The position numbers and the translations under genes are program-made. Shown here in pieces: positions 1 through 8,112 of a DNA stretch of 47,414 nt; the stretch's first letter is position 1; each line of letters begins with the position of its first letter. The notes under the pieces are model-generated. The model did no database searches. It had not been told where the DNA came from and worked only from the letters and a program-made list of their open reading frames with translations. This DNA is from an uncultured Parabacteroides sp. (lineage in GTDB: Bacteria > Bacteroidota > Bacteroidia > Bacteroidales > Tannerellaceae): the NCBI GenBank assembly GCA_944325335.1, contig CALUZR010000023.1, forward strand, positions 1 to 47,414. The letters run 5' to 3'.

Positions 1-205
1 ACAAAGCCCTGGAGACTGCGTCGCTGGCTTCTTGTCGCCCGACAAAGCCCTGGAGACTGCGTCGCTGGCTTCTTGTCGACCGACAAAGCCCTGGAGACTG
101 CGTCGCTGGCTTCTTGTCGCCCGACAAAGCCCTGGAGACTGCGTCGCTGGCTTCTTGTCAGCCGACAAAGCCCTGGAGACTGCGTCGCTTGGGCTTTGTC
201 GCCCC
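1..205. repeat. 41-bp tandem repeat, five units
   Basis: Units begin at 1, 42, 83, 124 and 165 and differ at only a few bases; the last is cut short and diverges. Each unit is an imperfect dyad (GACAAAGCC near one end, GGCTTCTTGTC near the other). The final unit forms a perfect 10-bp stem, GACAAAGCCC with GGGCTTTGTC. The array sits just beyond the 3' end of the ABC ATPase gene and runs off the left edge of the window, so its full size is unknown. Short open frames across it only reflect the repetition. Confidence 0.9.
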
Positions 206-221
206 CAGGGCTCCCGGTTTT

Positions 222-902
222 TCAGATAAACTCGGACACCGAGTTCACAATCTGTCCGTCGAAGAGGTTGATGACGCGGTGCGCGAACCCGGCGTCATGC
301 TTCGAGTGCGTCACCATGACTACCGTAGTCCCATCGTGGTTCAATTCGGTCAGGAGTTGCATCACCTCGGCTCCGTTCTTTGAATCCAAATTACCGGTAG
401 GCTCGTCGGCGAGGATGATCTTCGGGTTCGAGACGACGGCACGTGCAATGGCGACGCGCTGTTGCTGTCCGCCGGACAATTGCTGTGGGTAGTGCAGCGC
501 GCGGTGCCCGATTCCCATTCGTTCGAGTATTTCCTTCACGCGGGCTTTGCGTTCGGGCGATTTTACGTTCAAATAGGTAAGCGGGAGCTCGATATTTTCG
601 AAAACGTTCAACTCGTCAATCAAATTGAAACTCTGGAACACAAAACCGATATTGCCCTTGCGCACTTGCGTACGTTCTTTCTCCTTCAAATGCCCCACTT
701 CTTGCGAGCCGAGGTAATAATTCCCCGCAGAAGGGTTGTCGAGCAAGCCGAGAATGTTCAACAGCGTAGACTTGCCGCACCCAGACGGCCCCATAATCGC
801 TACAAATTCGCCGTCGTTCACCTCGAGCGAAACCTGGTTCAATGCAATCGTTTCTACTTCTTCCGTACGGAATGACTTACAAAGTCCTTCAATCTTAATC
901 AT
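222..902 (-). CDS. ABC transporter ATP-binding protein, LolD/MacB type
   Basis: This 226-aa nucleotide-binding subunit should power an FtsX/MacB-type exporter at the inner membrane. Walker A is GPSGCGKST (residues 38-46), the Q-loop glutamine is near 90, the signature LSGGQQQR starts at 142, Walker B is IILADEP at 162-168, and the switch histidine is in VTHS (~199). The insert typical of the LolD/MacB/FtsE group (KERTQVRKGNIGFVFQ) is present. Length is normal. It follows the permease gene on the same strand, after a 208-bp gap that contains a long inverted repeat. The partner permease carries an in-frame stop, so whether this exporter works is uncertain. The exported substrate cannot be told from the sequence. 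Confidence 0.93.
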   Translation of the reverse strand: MIKIEGLCKSFRTEEVETIALNQVSLEVNDGEFVAIMGPSGCGKSTLLNILGLLDNPSAGNYYLGSQEVGHLKEKERTQVRKGNIGFVFQSFNLIDELNVFENIELPLTYLNVKSPERKARVKEILERMGIGHRALHYPQQLSGGQQQRVAIARAVVSNPKIILADEPTGNLDSKNGAEVMQLLTELNHDGTTVVMVTHSKHDAGFAHRVINLFDGQIVNSVSEFI

Positions 903-950
903 AATTTCAATGTATTTATAATGTTATTACTTATATGCTTTATAATCATG

Positions 951-1079
951 TATTAGGGCACGCAGATAACGCAGACTAAAGCGCGGATTTACGCAGATTT
1001 TTTGTTGGCTGACGCGTTTCAAACAGATAAATAAATCTGCGTTCATCTGCTCAATCTGCGTTATCTGCGTGCCGTAATA
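951..1079. repeat. Long inverted repeat of GCAGATAACGCAGA type
   Basis: The arms at 957-975 and 1055-1073 are perfectly complementary over 19 bp (GGCACGCAGATAACGCAGA and its complement). The pairing extends outward through TATTA/TAATA with one mismatch. It fills much of the permease-ATPase gap. A second member of the same family lies between trpG and trpD (26476-26582). It looks like a dispersed palindromic repeat; it has no T-run typical of a terminator. Confidence 0.85.
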
Positions 1080-1110
1080 CTTTCTAATTCCTCATTCTTC
1101 ATTCTTCATT

Positions 1111-3498
1111 TTACTCGTTGCGCAGGTTGTTTACTGGATTCATTGTGGCTGCCTGCCAGCTCTGGTACACTACCGTAGCCAACGTTATGAACAATACGAT
1201 GGCGAAGGCGATGAAAAAGACCCAGATATGGAGCGGCGTCTTGTAGGCAAAGTGTTCCAACCACAAACTCACTGCCCAATAGGCTGCCGGAGCCGCCACT
1301 ACGAAGCAAATGCCCACGGTATAAACGTAGCCCTTGCCAAACATCCGGAGAATCTCCCCGACCGTCGAACCCATTACGCGGCGGATGGCCACTTCCTTCC
1401 GCCGGTAGATGGCTTCGAACATAACCAAACTAAACACACCTGCCAATGAAATCAGGATCGCCAGCGAGCTGAAGAGCGTAATCATCTGCTTCAGGTTCTC
1501 TTCCCGCTGGTAAAGCTGATTGAATATCGTGTCGTAAAACTCAATGTCTATAGGATAAGACGCATCCAATTCGCGAACGGTTGCGCGAATGTGCGAAATT
1601 ATTTGGTCGATATCCGCCCCTGCCTTGATGCGGATATAGGAAACGGGCTGTAGATTATTATGGTTATTCAATACGAAAACCCCGAATCCCAGCTTCTGGC
1701 GGGCAGAAGAGAATTGGATATCGTCTGTAAATCCGGCGAAATTCATCTGGATCGAATCATTCATCCAACCCACTTCCAACCGGTCGCCCGGAACGGCTTG
1801 CAGTTGGTCTCTCATCGTTTTATAGCCATAGAAAACCAATTTATTTCCTCTTTCGTCGGATTCGGTCGGTTTGCGCCCATCGATTACCTGGATGCCCATC
1901 GTCTCGAAAAAGTTCCAACTTACCGGGAAGACGTATGCGCCGAACAAGATATTCTTGTATTGGAGCGACCAAGTCATGTAGCCATCGCTGGCACCCAGTT
2001 TTTGGGCTGAAAAGGCGACATCTTCGATGCCCGGGTTCGATTTGAGCTTGTTTATATATGCGTCTTTGGACTTTTCGATCAAATCCGGACTTAATTCGAC
2101 AATAGCCACTTGGTCTTTATCGAATCCTAAGTTGATTTTACGCATGTAGTGCGTCTGGATATAGACGAAGCTGGCACAAATGATAAGCAAGAGCGAGACG
2201 ACAAACTGGAATCAGACCAACACGGTCCGAAGCCTGCGCCCCGTAGGAGAAAGCCCAAACGAGCCCTTCAACACCAAAGCTGGTGGGAAAGAAGTCACAT
2301 AATAGGATGGATACAACCCTGCTACGGCACCAATCACCAGTGAGAATCCAGCAGCCAAAGCCAACAAACCCAGGTTCGATCCAAAGTCGATATCGGCTTT
2401 TACAAAGTCCAGCAAACCAAACTCGCGCAGGTAAAAGACAATCACCAGACCCAACAAATAGGAAAAGAAAGATACCAGCATCGCTTCGCCGACAAGCGAA
2501 CGGCGCAACGCCCCGTCTGTGCTCCCAAGTACCTTCTGCGTGTTGATACTCCGAATGCGGATCGGCGCCAGCGCGGTATATATATTGGTATAGTTGATAC
2601 ACGCGATGAGGATAACCAAGAACGCAATGAAGATAAGGAGGCGCGCCATATCAGGGTCTCCGCTTTTCAGCACCTGCCCGTCTTGCGATTCGTTTAGGTA
2701 GTAAATATCTTTAATCGGTGTCAAAGAGATGTGGTACTCGCCCTCATCATTCCGTTGCAACAGGTTGAAATCGAAAGTACGCGAGAAATTGTCGGCAACA
2801 GATTGCGGATCCGCACCTGGTCGAAGCATGACGTAGCAAAAGTAATTCTGGCTCCGCCAATCGTCTTTCGTAAAATCATCTCCCATCCCCGTATAAATAA
2901 AGTTATTGATTTGCGTATTCCCAGGGAAATCCTTGTAGACGCCGCCCACGACAAGGAACTTATAGTCTCCCTTCGTCCTGAGTGTACCCGTTTCGAGGTT
3001 GATTTGTTTTCCGACGGCCGGACCTTCGCCGAAGAGCTTCCGCGCCGTGCTTTCCGGAACCAAGACTTTATCGCCCTCCTGCAAGCAATCGGCCGAGCCT
3101 TCGAGGATTTGGAAGTCGAACATCCGCGTGATCTCCGGATAGCAAGTTGTGATCATCTCGTTGAAACCCGCCTTCGCACCGTTCCGTTCCACCGTAATAT
3201 AACTCTTGTCCATATAGGGGCATAGAATCGTCCCTGCCTCGATCTGGGGTGAAGAATGGACGAAAGAATAGACGAACGGACGCGCCAGGATGAAGCTTTC
3301 CCACTGCTCCGTCCCGAACTCCACGCGGTAAATTCGATCCGCATTCGGATGGCAATCTTCGAAGCCCCGTTCATAACTAATCTGCATCATAATCACCACA
3401 AAAGCCGCAAAAGCAGCTGCCAGGCCGAGGATGTTCAGCGACATCGCCAGCCGAAAACGCCTAAAGACGCTCACAAAGTTTCGTACAATCGGATTCAT
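1111..3498 (-). pseudogene. FtsX/MacB-type ABC permease with an in-frame TGA
   Basis: The reading frame from ATG 3498 (preceded by AAGGAAC) to the stop at 1111 encodes a ~794-residue permease, except for one TGA at 2212-2214. The part before the stop (~428 aa) has an N-terminal membrane anchor, a periplasmic MacB_PCD-like domain and three membrane segments. The part after it resumes in the same frame with FQFVVSLLLIICASF and carries a second periplasmic domain and three C-terminal helices ending in the FtsX domain. At this position relatives of this permease family usually read LVGFQF or LIGFQF (from memory), so a GGA to TGA change is the simplest explanation. It may be a recent nonsense mutation, a sequencing error or a real inactivation. 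A start upstream of 3498 is possible in frame, but the sigma-54 promoter lies at 3536-3552. Confidence 0.8.
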
Positions 3499-3535
3499 GT
3501 TCCTTATCGTTTTTATTATTTCCTGCCTAAAAACA

Positions 3536-3552
3536 TGCAAATATCGTGCCAA
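3536..3552 (-). promoter_or_regulatory. Sigma-54 (RpoN) promoter of the ABC permease
   Basis: Read on the minus strand this is TTGGCACGATATTTGCA, an essentially perfect match to the sigma-54 consensus TGGCACG-N4-TTGCW. The GC of the -12 element lies 37-40 bp before the ATG at 3498, giving a short 5' UTR. Sigma-54 promoters need an NtrC-type activator; candidate binding sites lie upstream at 3607-3644. Confidence 0.8.
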
Positions 3553-3606
3553 ACAGGTTAAATCAATAATTACCAGTAAGGTAACACACATTAACAAACA
3601 GAAAAG

Positions 3607-3644
3607 TGTCAAAAAATTTGACACCACTGTCCAATTTTTTGACA
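3607..3644. promoter_or_regulatory. Two phased palindromic activator sites (TGTC-N9-GACA)
   Basis: Two 17-bp sites, TGTCAAAAAATTTGACA (3607-3623) and TGTCCAATTTTTTGACA (3628-3644), have centres 21 bp apart, that is two helical turns on one DNA face. They lie 55-92 bp upstream of the sigma-54 promoter, a usual place for enhancer-binding-protein sites. Together they also make a 15-bp inverted repeat that could act as a terminator for the HU-like gene ending at 3668. Confidence 0.65.
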
Positions 3645-3667
3645 CTTAGCAGAGGGGATGAACGAGT

Positions 3668-4093
3668 TTAGACCGTCTCCTCCTCATCCTCCGTAGGCTT
3701 TACCACTTCGATGCGTTCGAACTTGGGCTGGGCGGCCATGCTCTTCAGTTTCGCGCCGGGCGTAAAGATGATCTTGCCCTTCTTGAAGAGCGAGGTATCG
3801 AACTCCTCTTTCGTGATCACCCCTTTGGATCCACAGCTCATGCGGAAACTGCCGAAGTCGCCCATCTGGACGGAGTTACCGTTCTGAAGCTGCTGGTTGA
3901 GCACGTGGATCAATCCATCGAGCACGACTTGCACATCGCCTTTCGAGGCCGTCGAGCGGTCGGCTATCGTCTCGCAGAGTTGGTCGAACGTGATCTGTTG
4001 CCTTACGCGTATCTGTCCGTAATACAACTTAGCGTCTGGTCCTGCCCCTTCCGACTTGTCGGGACGTTGGACTAAATGATACATCAGTGACAT
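3668..4093 (-). CDS. HU/IHF-family (DNABII-like) DNA-binding protein
   Basis: This 141-aa protein has an HU-like fold. An N-terminal helical part (ITFDQLCETIADRS...GDVQVVLDGLIHVL) is followed by the strand region with QMGDFGSFRMSC and FTPGAKL, and then an acidic tail. It is longer than classical HU (~90 aa), as is common for the HU-like proteins of Bacteroidota. ATG 4093 is chosen because TAGGAGGAAA precedes it at good spacing; an upstream in-frame extension to 4192 lacks such a site. A TACCTTTG -7 element lies at 4134-4127. The protein probably bends or packages DNA. It sits beside the DUF4248 and DUF3987 genes, a grouping I recall from other Bacteroides genomes. Confidence 0.85.
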   Translation of the reverse strand: MSLMYHLVQRPDKSEGAGPDAKLYYGQIRVRQQITFDQLCETIADRSTASKGDVQVVLDGLIHVLNQQLQNGNSVQMGDFGSFRMSCGSKGVITKEEFDTSLFKKGKIIFTPGAKLKSMAAQPKFERIEVVKPTEDEEETV

Positions 4094-4126
4094 AATCTGT
4101 TTCCTCCTATCTTTTGGTTCACATAG

Positions 4127-4134
4127 CAAAGGTA
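4127..4134 (-). promoter_or_regulatory. -7 element of the HU-like gene promoter
   Basis: On the minus strand this reads TACCTTTG, matching the Bacteroidota TAnnTTTG -7 box, 34 bp upstream of the ATG at 4093. No clear TTTG -33 box is visible at the usual distance. Confidence 0.45.
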
Positions 4135-4195
4135 CGACACGCGGCAGACCCCCTGTGAAGGAACGTGAAGATAGCCGAAGATAGCCGCGCATACG

Positions 4196-4227
4196 TTTGC
4201 ATATCTCCCCGCTTTTTCGTATCTTAG
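4196..4227 (+). promoter_or_regulatory. Candidate Bacteroidota promoter before the DUF4248 gene
   Basis: TTTG (4196-4199), a 20-nt spacer and TATCTTAG (4220-4227) match the Bacteroidota pattern with one mismatch in the -7 box. It lies 21 bp before the ATG at 4249 and points away from the HU-like gene, so the two genes are divergently transcribed. Confidence 0.5.
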
Positions 4228-4248
4228 AGACGTATAAACGAATGAGTT

Positions 4249-4473
4249 ATGACGATAAACGAGTTTAAGATACGAGCCTATGGATGGCAAGAGCTGGCCA
4301 TCCTTTATGCCCCGAACCTTACGCCCGAGTCGGCTGGCAAACGCCTCACGATGTGGGTGAAGCAGAATCCCCACCTCAGCGAAGCCCTACGGCAAGCGGG
4401 TTGGCGGCGCGGGCAACGGGTACTTACACCGCTTCAGGTGCAGCGGGTGGTGGAGTACCTGGGGGAGCCGTGA
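4249..4473 (+). CDS. Small DUF4248-type protein
   Basis: This 74-aa protein (MTINEFKIRAYGWQELAILY...) resembles the DUF4248 family of small Bacteroidota proteins. The segment around AGKRLTMWVKQNPHLSEAL suggests a short helical DNA-binding-like fold, with a basic patch WRRGQR and a C-terminal helix LTPLQVQRVVEYLG. No catalytic motif is visible. It is divergent from the HU-like gene and lies upstream of the DUF3987 gene, as in related genomes (from memory). Its role is unknown. The family call rests on recall of sequence style and neighbourhood. Confidence 0.75.
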   Translation: MTINEFKIRAYGWQELAILYAPNLTPESAGKRLTMWVKQNPHLSEALRQAGWRRGQRVLTPLQVQRVVEYLGEP

Positions 4474-4617
4474 TAAGTCCTTACCTATATATAAATAAGT
4501 ACCTACCTGTTTTTAGCAAGTATATATGTTTTATATGTTAAATAAATACAAATAAGAGTCCACATACTTGCTTTATAAAATCCATATTCATAAGTTTGCA
4601 TCGTCAGATAACTATTT

Positions 4618-4768
4618 GATAGTTATAATGATATAGTAGATGCTTAAGCTCATGCTGAAGGAAAAGATGAAAGTAGAGCTCTTAGTAGTCTTTAACTTCT
4701 TAGTGGTTTTATAACCGGTTATGAAGCTGCTCTTGATGCTGAAGTAGGTGCTGGATTTATTGTTTAAT
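4618..4768 (+). pseudogene. Possible remnant of a protein-coding gene
   Basis: In the 312-bp gap before the DUF3987 gene, one frame reads DSYNDIVDA, stop, AHAEGKDESRALSSL, stop, LLSGFITGYEAALDAEVGAGFIV, stop. The composition is protein-like but is broken by two TAA codons and has no start. It may be the decayed 3' part of a gene. The rest of the gap (4474-4617) is AT-rich and shows nothing else recognisable. Confidence 0.3.
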
Positions 4769-4785
4769 TTAAAAATTCTTCGAAT

Positions 4786-7098
4786 ATGAAAGAAGTAATA
4801 AAAGCTAGAGACATTACGATTACGTATTGTCTTAACGTAAAACAGCCGGATAAGGTTTCCCCTATCTCAGTGAGGTATGTTTATCAGTATATTAAGAATC
4901 CGAACTTTAATGAATTCGCACAACAGTTAGAGATCAATACGACTGAGTATCGAAGAACTAAAGATTCGAGGATAAAAGCAAATATGCCAGCAGTTTGTTG
5001 GTCTGCTCTCTTTGAGTCCTATCGTAGTGTGAGTTCTCCGCACACGTTTACGAGGTTGATTCTTATGGATGCTGATCATCTTCCCAAAGATGTGATGGAT
5101 GCCGTCATGCAGAAAGTTCCGTTCATTCCTTATGTCGTGATGGCTTATACGAGCATATCAGGCGAAGGTCTGCATATCGTTGTTTATGCACCAGAAGGTT
5201 ATTCAGGGAAAAAGAATTATCCTTTGGTTCAAAAGCAGTTGATCGCTGATTTGAATATAGATGGTTTTACACTGGATGGAAGTACATGCGATATCGCCCG
5301 TTGTTGCTTTTTGAATTCGGACGAGAACGCGTATGGCAACGGAGATGCCACGCCGATGGTTATCACGGTAGAGCCAACCGAAACTCCGGAAGCTGGGCAG
5401 ACCCCCCGTAGAGAAAGGAAGTTCAGAAGGGGCGTAGGACAAATCGGTTCAACCGCTTATTTCGTACGTGGACTACTTCCTTGGTATGAAAAGAAGGTAG
5501 CGGGGAAAGTAGGAGGAAGTACAGCTTATCCAGCTTGTGCTTTGGCAGGCATGTGTTTGGGATATGGATATCCGGAAGATGAAGCTTTAGAGGAATGTTG
5601 GGAAGTATTTGGAAAACAATCGAAACTAACTGAGAGAGAGTTTCGAAACGCATTCTCGTTCATTTATCGGACACATCCGGGACAACTGGGTATAATAAAA
5701 AAAAACGGCCCTAACGCAACCGAAATAGGTCGGATGGTCGAACAGGTCGCTTTAGATATTACCCCAGAGGAGGTGAAGTTACCTTTCTTCCCAGAAAAAC
5801 TGTTTAAGCTGTTACCGCAGTTCTGGAAAGATACGTTAGCGCTTCGCCATCGGTTGCCACACGAAGTGGATGCCGTTACGGTATCGTTGTTAGCTATCTG
5901 TTCGGCAGCTTTAAGCAAGACGGAGATGTGGGAAGATCCAGCCCACTTTCCGTCTGTATATGTAGTTGTAGTAGGCCCTCCTGCTTCAGGTAAAAGTTGC
6001 GTGATACAGTTGCGTCAGCTTATTTCCGGACGTGAAGAAGAGCTGGAACTGGAAGCGAGCTATAACCAACGCGTTTCGCTAAATGGAGTTGTCCATACGC
6101 CTATGATCTGTATGTCGGCAGATACGACTAAGGCCCGTTTGGTTGAACAACTGGCAGACAACGGTTCGCTTCCACTCTTGCAAATCGAATCGGAGATAGA
6201 TACCGTAGGGGTAGCCAGCAAACAACGCGATACAGGTGCGTTCATCGATGTGTATCGGAAAGCGTATGGAATAGAAGCGATCGGTAGAGACAACAAAACG
6301 GCAGGAACCATACAGAGTAATAATCCGAAACTTTCGTTCATCTTAACAGGTACTCCTGACCAGTTTATCAGTTTCTTTTTGAGCAATCAAAACGGATTTA
6401 CGTCTCGCCTGACTTGTTATGTCTTTACGAAAGATACTGAGTATAAAAAGATGCGCAGCAAAGCGGAGATGCCGAAAGGATGCCAAGAGATGGAACAAAG
6501 GCTTATCGAACGTTTCAGCGAGATGTGCCACAAACAGCAAAACGCATCCGAAACGATTTGTTGGGAGCTATCGCCTCGGCAATTACGCTATTTGAACATA
6601 AAGAGCCGTCGCATGCAAGAAAACTTTGAGAACGAAAACGAAAGAGACACACTTCGGCGTACACGTGCTAAAATAGCCCGTTTCGCTTGTATCTTAGCTT
6701 CGGTTCGTCATCTTGACCCAGACGAACCCACCCCGTTCCAACCCGAAAGGAACGCAGAAGGTTCGTATATAGTAGATGATGATAGTTTTCGTGCCGCTTA
6801 TATCATAGGTGTGATTACGTTGGAGCATAACATAGCGTTACAAAGTCTACTGACAGATATGGTGTATGTGCCACCTATGAAGTCCAGAACAGCTTGGCGT
6901 GACGAACTGCTTAAAGCCCTACCCGATGAGTTCAGCCATAAAGAAGCTTTAGAGTTATGTCGCACAAAGTTTCAACGTAAGAAGACAGTCTTTGAAAATG
7001 CGAAAAAAGCATGGACAGAGCAAGGACTTATCGAAAAACTGGATAATGGGAAGTGGCGCAAAGTAAAGCAAGAGGTAGAAGAATCTACTGCGACCTGA
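4786..7098 (+). CDS. BT4734-like / DUF3987 P-loop protein (VirE-type)
   Basis: This 770-aa protein appears to have two parts. The N-terminal ~190 residues resemble the BT4734-like (VirE_N) domain, with a primase-like stretch RLILMDADHLP, YTSISGEGLHIVVYAP and DIARCCFLN. The region from ~340 onward is DUF3987-like, with Walker A GPPASGKS near residue 400 and a later acidic ESEID motif. The primase-like N-terminus and ATPase core suggest a primase-helicase-like role in mobile DNA replication, but this is not demonstrated for the family. ATG 4786 is the only sensible start. In other Bacteroides genomes a similar gene is often followed by an amidase gene; none is present here. Confidence 0.8.
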   Translation: MKEVIKARDITITYCLNVKQPDKVSPISVRYVYQYIKNPNFNEFAQQLEINTTEYRRTKDSRIKANMPAVCWSALFESYRSVSSPHTFTRLILMDADHLPKDVMDAVMQKVPFIPYVVMAYTSISGEGLHIVVYAPEGYSGKKNYPLVQKQLIADLNIDGFTLDGSTCDIARCCFLNSDENAYGNGDATPMVITVEPTETPEAGQTPRRERKFRRGVGQIGSTAYFVRGLLPWYEKKVAGKVGGSTAYPACALAGMCLGYGYPEDEALEECWEVFGKQSKLTEREFRNAFSFIYRTHPGQLGIIKKNGPNATEIGRMVEQVALDITPEEVKLPFFPEKLFKLLPQFWKDTLALRHRLPHEVDAVTVSLLAICSAALSKTEMWEDPAHFPSVYVVVVGPPASGKSCVIQLRQLISGREEELELEASYNQRVSLNGVVHTPMICMSADTTKARLVEQLADNGSLPLLQIESEIDTVGVASKQRDTGAFIDVYRKAYGIEAIGRDNKTAGTIQSNNPKLSFILTGTPDQFISFFLSNQNGFTSRLTCYVFTKDTEYKKMRSKAEMPKGCQEMEQRLIERFSEMCHKQQNASETICWELSPRQLRYLNIKSRRMQENFENENERDTLRRTRAKIARFACILASVRHLDPDEPTPFQPERNAEGSYIVDDDSFRAAYIIGVITLEHNIALQSLLTDMVYVPPMKSRTAWRDELLKALPDEFSHKEALELCRTKFQRKKTVFENAKKAWTEQGLIEKLDNGKWRKVKQEVEESTAT

Positions 7099-7143
7099 CC
7101 GACCACCGACCTTCTCCTACGGGGGATCTCCCCCACTGGATTT

Positions 7144-7189
7144 ATCCCCGGCAAAATATTTCCAAAAAAGTTGGAAGTTTGTCGGGGAT
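7144..7189 (+). terminator. Hairpin downstream of the DUF3987 gene
   Basis: ATCCCCG (7144-7150) pairs with CGGGGAT (7183-7189), and an inner stem TTCCAA (7160-7165) pairs with TTGGAA (7171-7176). ATTTTAT follows. It lies 45 bp past the stop codon and fits a terminator. A second palindrome, GGGGGATCTCCCCC, lies just upstream, in the 7119-7134 stretch. Confidence 0.5.
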
Positions 7190-7203
7190 ATTTTATACCT
7201 TTG
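7171..7203 (+). promoter_or_regulatory. Candidate promoter for the small membrane-protein region
   Basis: TTG (7171-7173) and TACCTTTG (7196-7203) fit the Bacteroidota pattern, although the 22-nt spacer is one or two bases long. The -33 part overlaps the inner stem of the preceding hairpin. Transcription would start near 7210 and run through a ~275-nt leader to the small membrane-protein gene at 7486. Confidence 0.45.
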
Positions 7204-7282
7204 CAGTATGAGCGAGGGAAGTGTCCCGTTAGGAACTCATAGATAGTTGAAAATAAACGAAGCGTTATGCTTATCTTGTTGC

Positions 7283-7430
7283 TTGAAAACCTGAGAAATT
7301 TTCAAAAGTATATACAAGAGATTTGCATAGCGGTTCTCACGCTATACGCGTGGGGCTGCTGTTCCATATCTGTATATACGGGTTTTCTCAGGACCTTCAG
7401 GCGACGACGTGGGGCATTACAGTTCCACGC
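7283..7430 (+). promoter_or_regulatory. Highly structured leader or candidate non-coding RNA
   Basis: Nested complementary segments are visible: CCTGAGAA (7290-7297) with TTCTCAGG (7385-7392), GTATATAC (7308-7315) with GTATATAC (7372-7379), and inside them CACGC (7338-7342) with GCGTG (7348-7352). CGTGG and CCACG can pair further downstream. The first two stems are coaxial and in register, which suggests one long branched RNA hairpin. It lies between a candidate promoter and a small membrane-protein gene. It could be a 5' leader or a separate RNA. Confidence 0.45.
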
Positions 7431-7485
7431 TTCGTGTTTATATAACCTTTTAAACAAAGTCTTTTTGGGGAGCTGTGAAGGACAC

Positions 7486-7704
7486 ATGATAAAAAACAGT
7501 ATGAGTTTTAGTGAAATTGCCAGCGGCATTACAGCTATTGTTATTGCCTCTATAACTGTTCATCAGCTTGCAGAAAAAGATAATGATAATGAAAGTATAT
7601 TTCCTTATATATTTCTTTTTATCATTACAGCCATTTGGGCTTATTGGTTTGTTTTTGGGATTTTTTATGGTATCGAATTATTTTTTGAATGGATAACAGA
7701 ATGA
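7486..7704 (+). CDS. Small two-helix membrane protein, function unknown
   Basis: This 72-aa protein begins at ATG 7486 behind GTGAAGGACAC, a reasonable ribosome-binding site. The frame is open further upstream to 7267, but that part overlaps the structured RNA region and contains implausible protein, so the short form is preferred. Residues ~8-22 form a weak hydrophobic segment (EIASGITAIVIASITV). After a charged loop (EKDNDNES) comes a strong, aromatic-rich membrane region (YIFLFIITAIWAYWFVFGIFYGIELFF). No family is recognised. It may form a pair with the next small membrane-protein gene. Confidence 0.5.
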   Translation: MIKNSMSFSEIASGITAIVIASITVHQLAEKDNDNESIFPYIFLFIITAIWAYWFVFGIFYGIELFFEWITE

Positions 7705-7768
7705 ACCGATAAAACCTATATGGCTAAATATTGCAATTTTTTACATAAACTAAATATAGAACACCATC

Positions 7769-7930
7769 ATGTATTTGTTTCTTATCAGTTTTATATGTGC
7801 CTTTGTCTTATCTTTTAATGGCTTTGATGATATCAAAAAAGATAAGAGTACTTTTATGTTCCTACTTGTATTTTGGACATTGATTTTATGGGGCTTCCTA
7901 ACACTTATTATGTGGTGGATCACTGGTTAA
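7769..7930 (+). CDS. Small 53-aa membrane protein, function unknown
   Basis: ATG 7769 to TAA 7928 encodes 53 residues: a hydrophobic helix (YLFLISFICAFVLSF), a charged loop (DDIKKDKS) and a second helix (MFLLVFWTLILWGFLTLIMWW). The helix-loop-helix layout resembles the 72-aa protein 64 bp upstream. The ribosome-binding site is weak (AATATAGAACACC). It is not a recognised family, and it could also be a chance frame in AT-rich DNA. The gap from 7931 to the next gene has a GGGGGGTCTCC run but nothing else clear. Confidence 0.45.
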   Translation: MYLFLISFICAFVLSFNGFDDIKKDKSTFMFLLVFWTLILWGFLTLIMWWITG

Positions 7931-8112
7931 TATATGCAAACCTCTTCATTCTTCGTGCTGAAACCCCTGTAAAATATATAATACACAAGATGATGTACTT
8001 CAACATCTTCCCTACGGGGGGTCTCCACCTATATACTATATATGCCAAAATCCCAAAACCTTTCCCCCACCCTCGTTGTTATATCCAAAGAAACGATAGA
8101 AAGGAAACGAAG

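Noticed and set aside
1..205. Tandem array considered as a CRISPR
   Set aside because: The units are contiguous with no unique spacers between them.
2212..2214. Recoding of TGA as glycine or selenocysteine
   Set aside because: Many other genes use TGA as a normal stop and GGA for glycine, and no SECIS-like structure is evident nearby.
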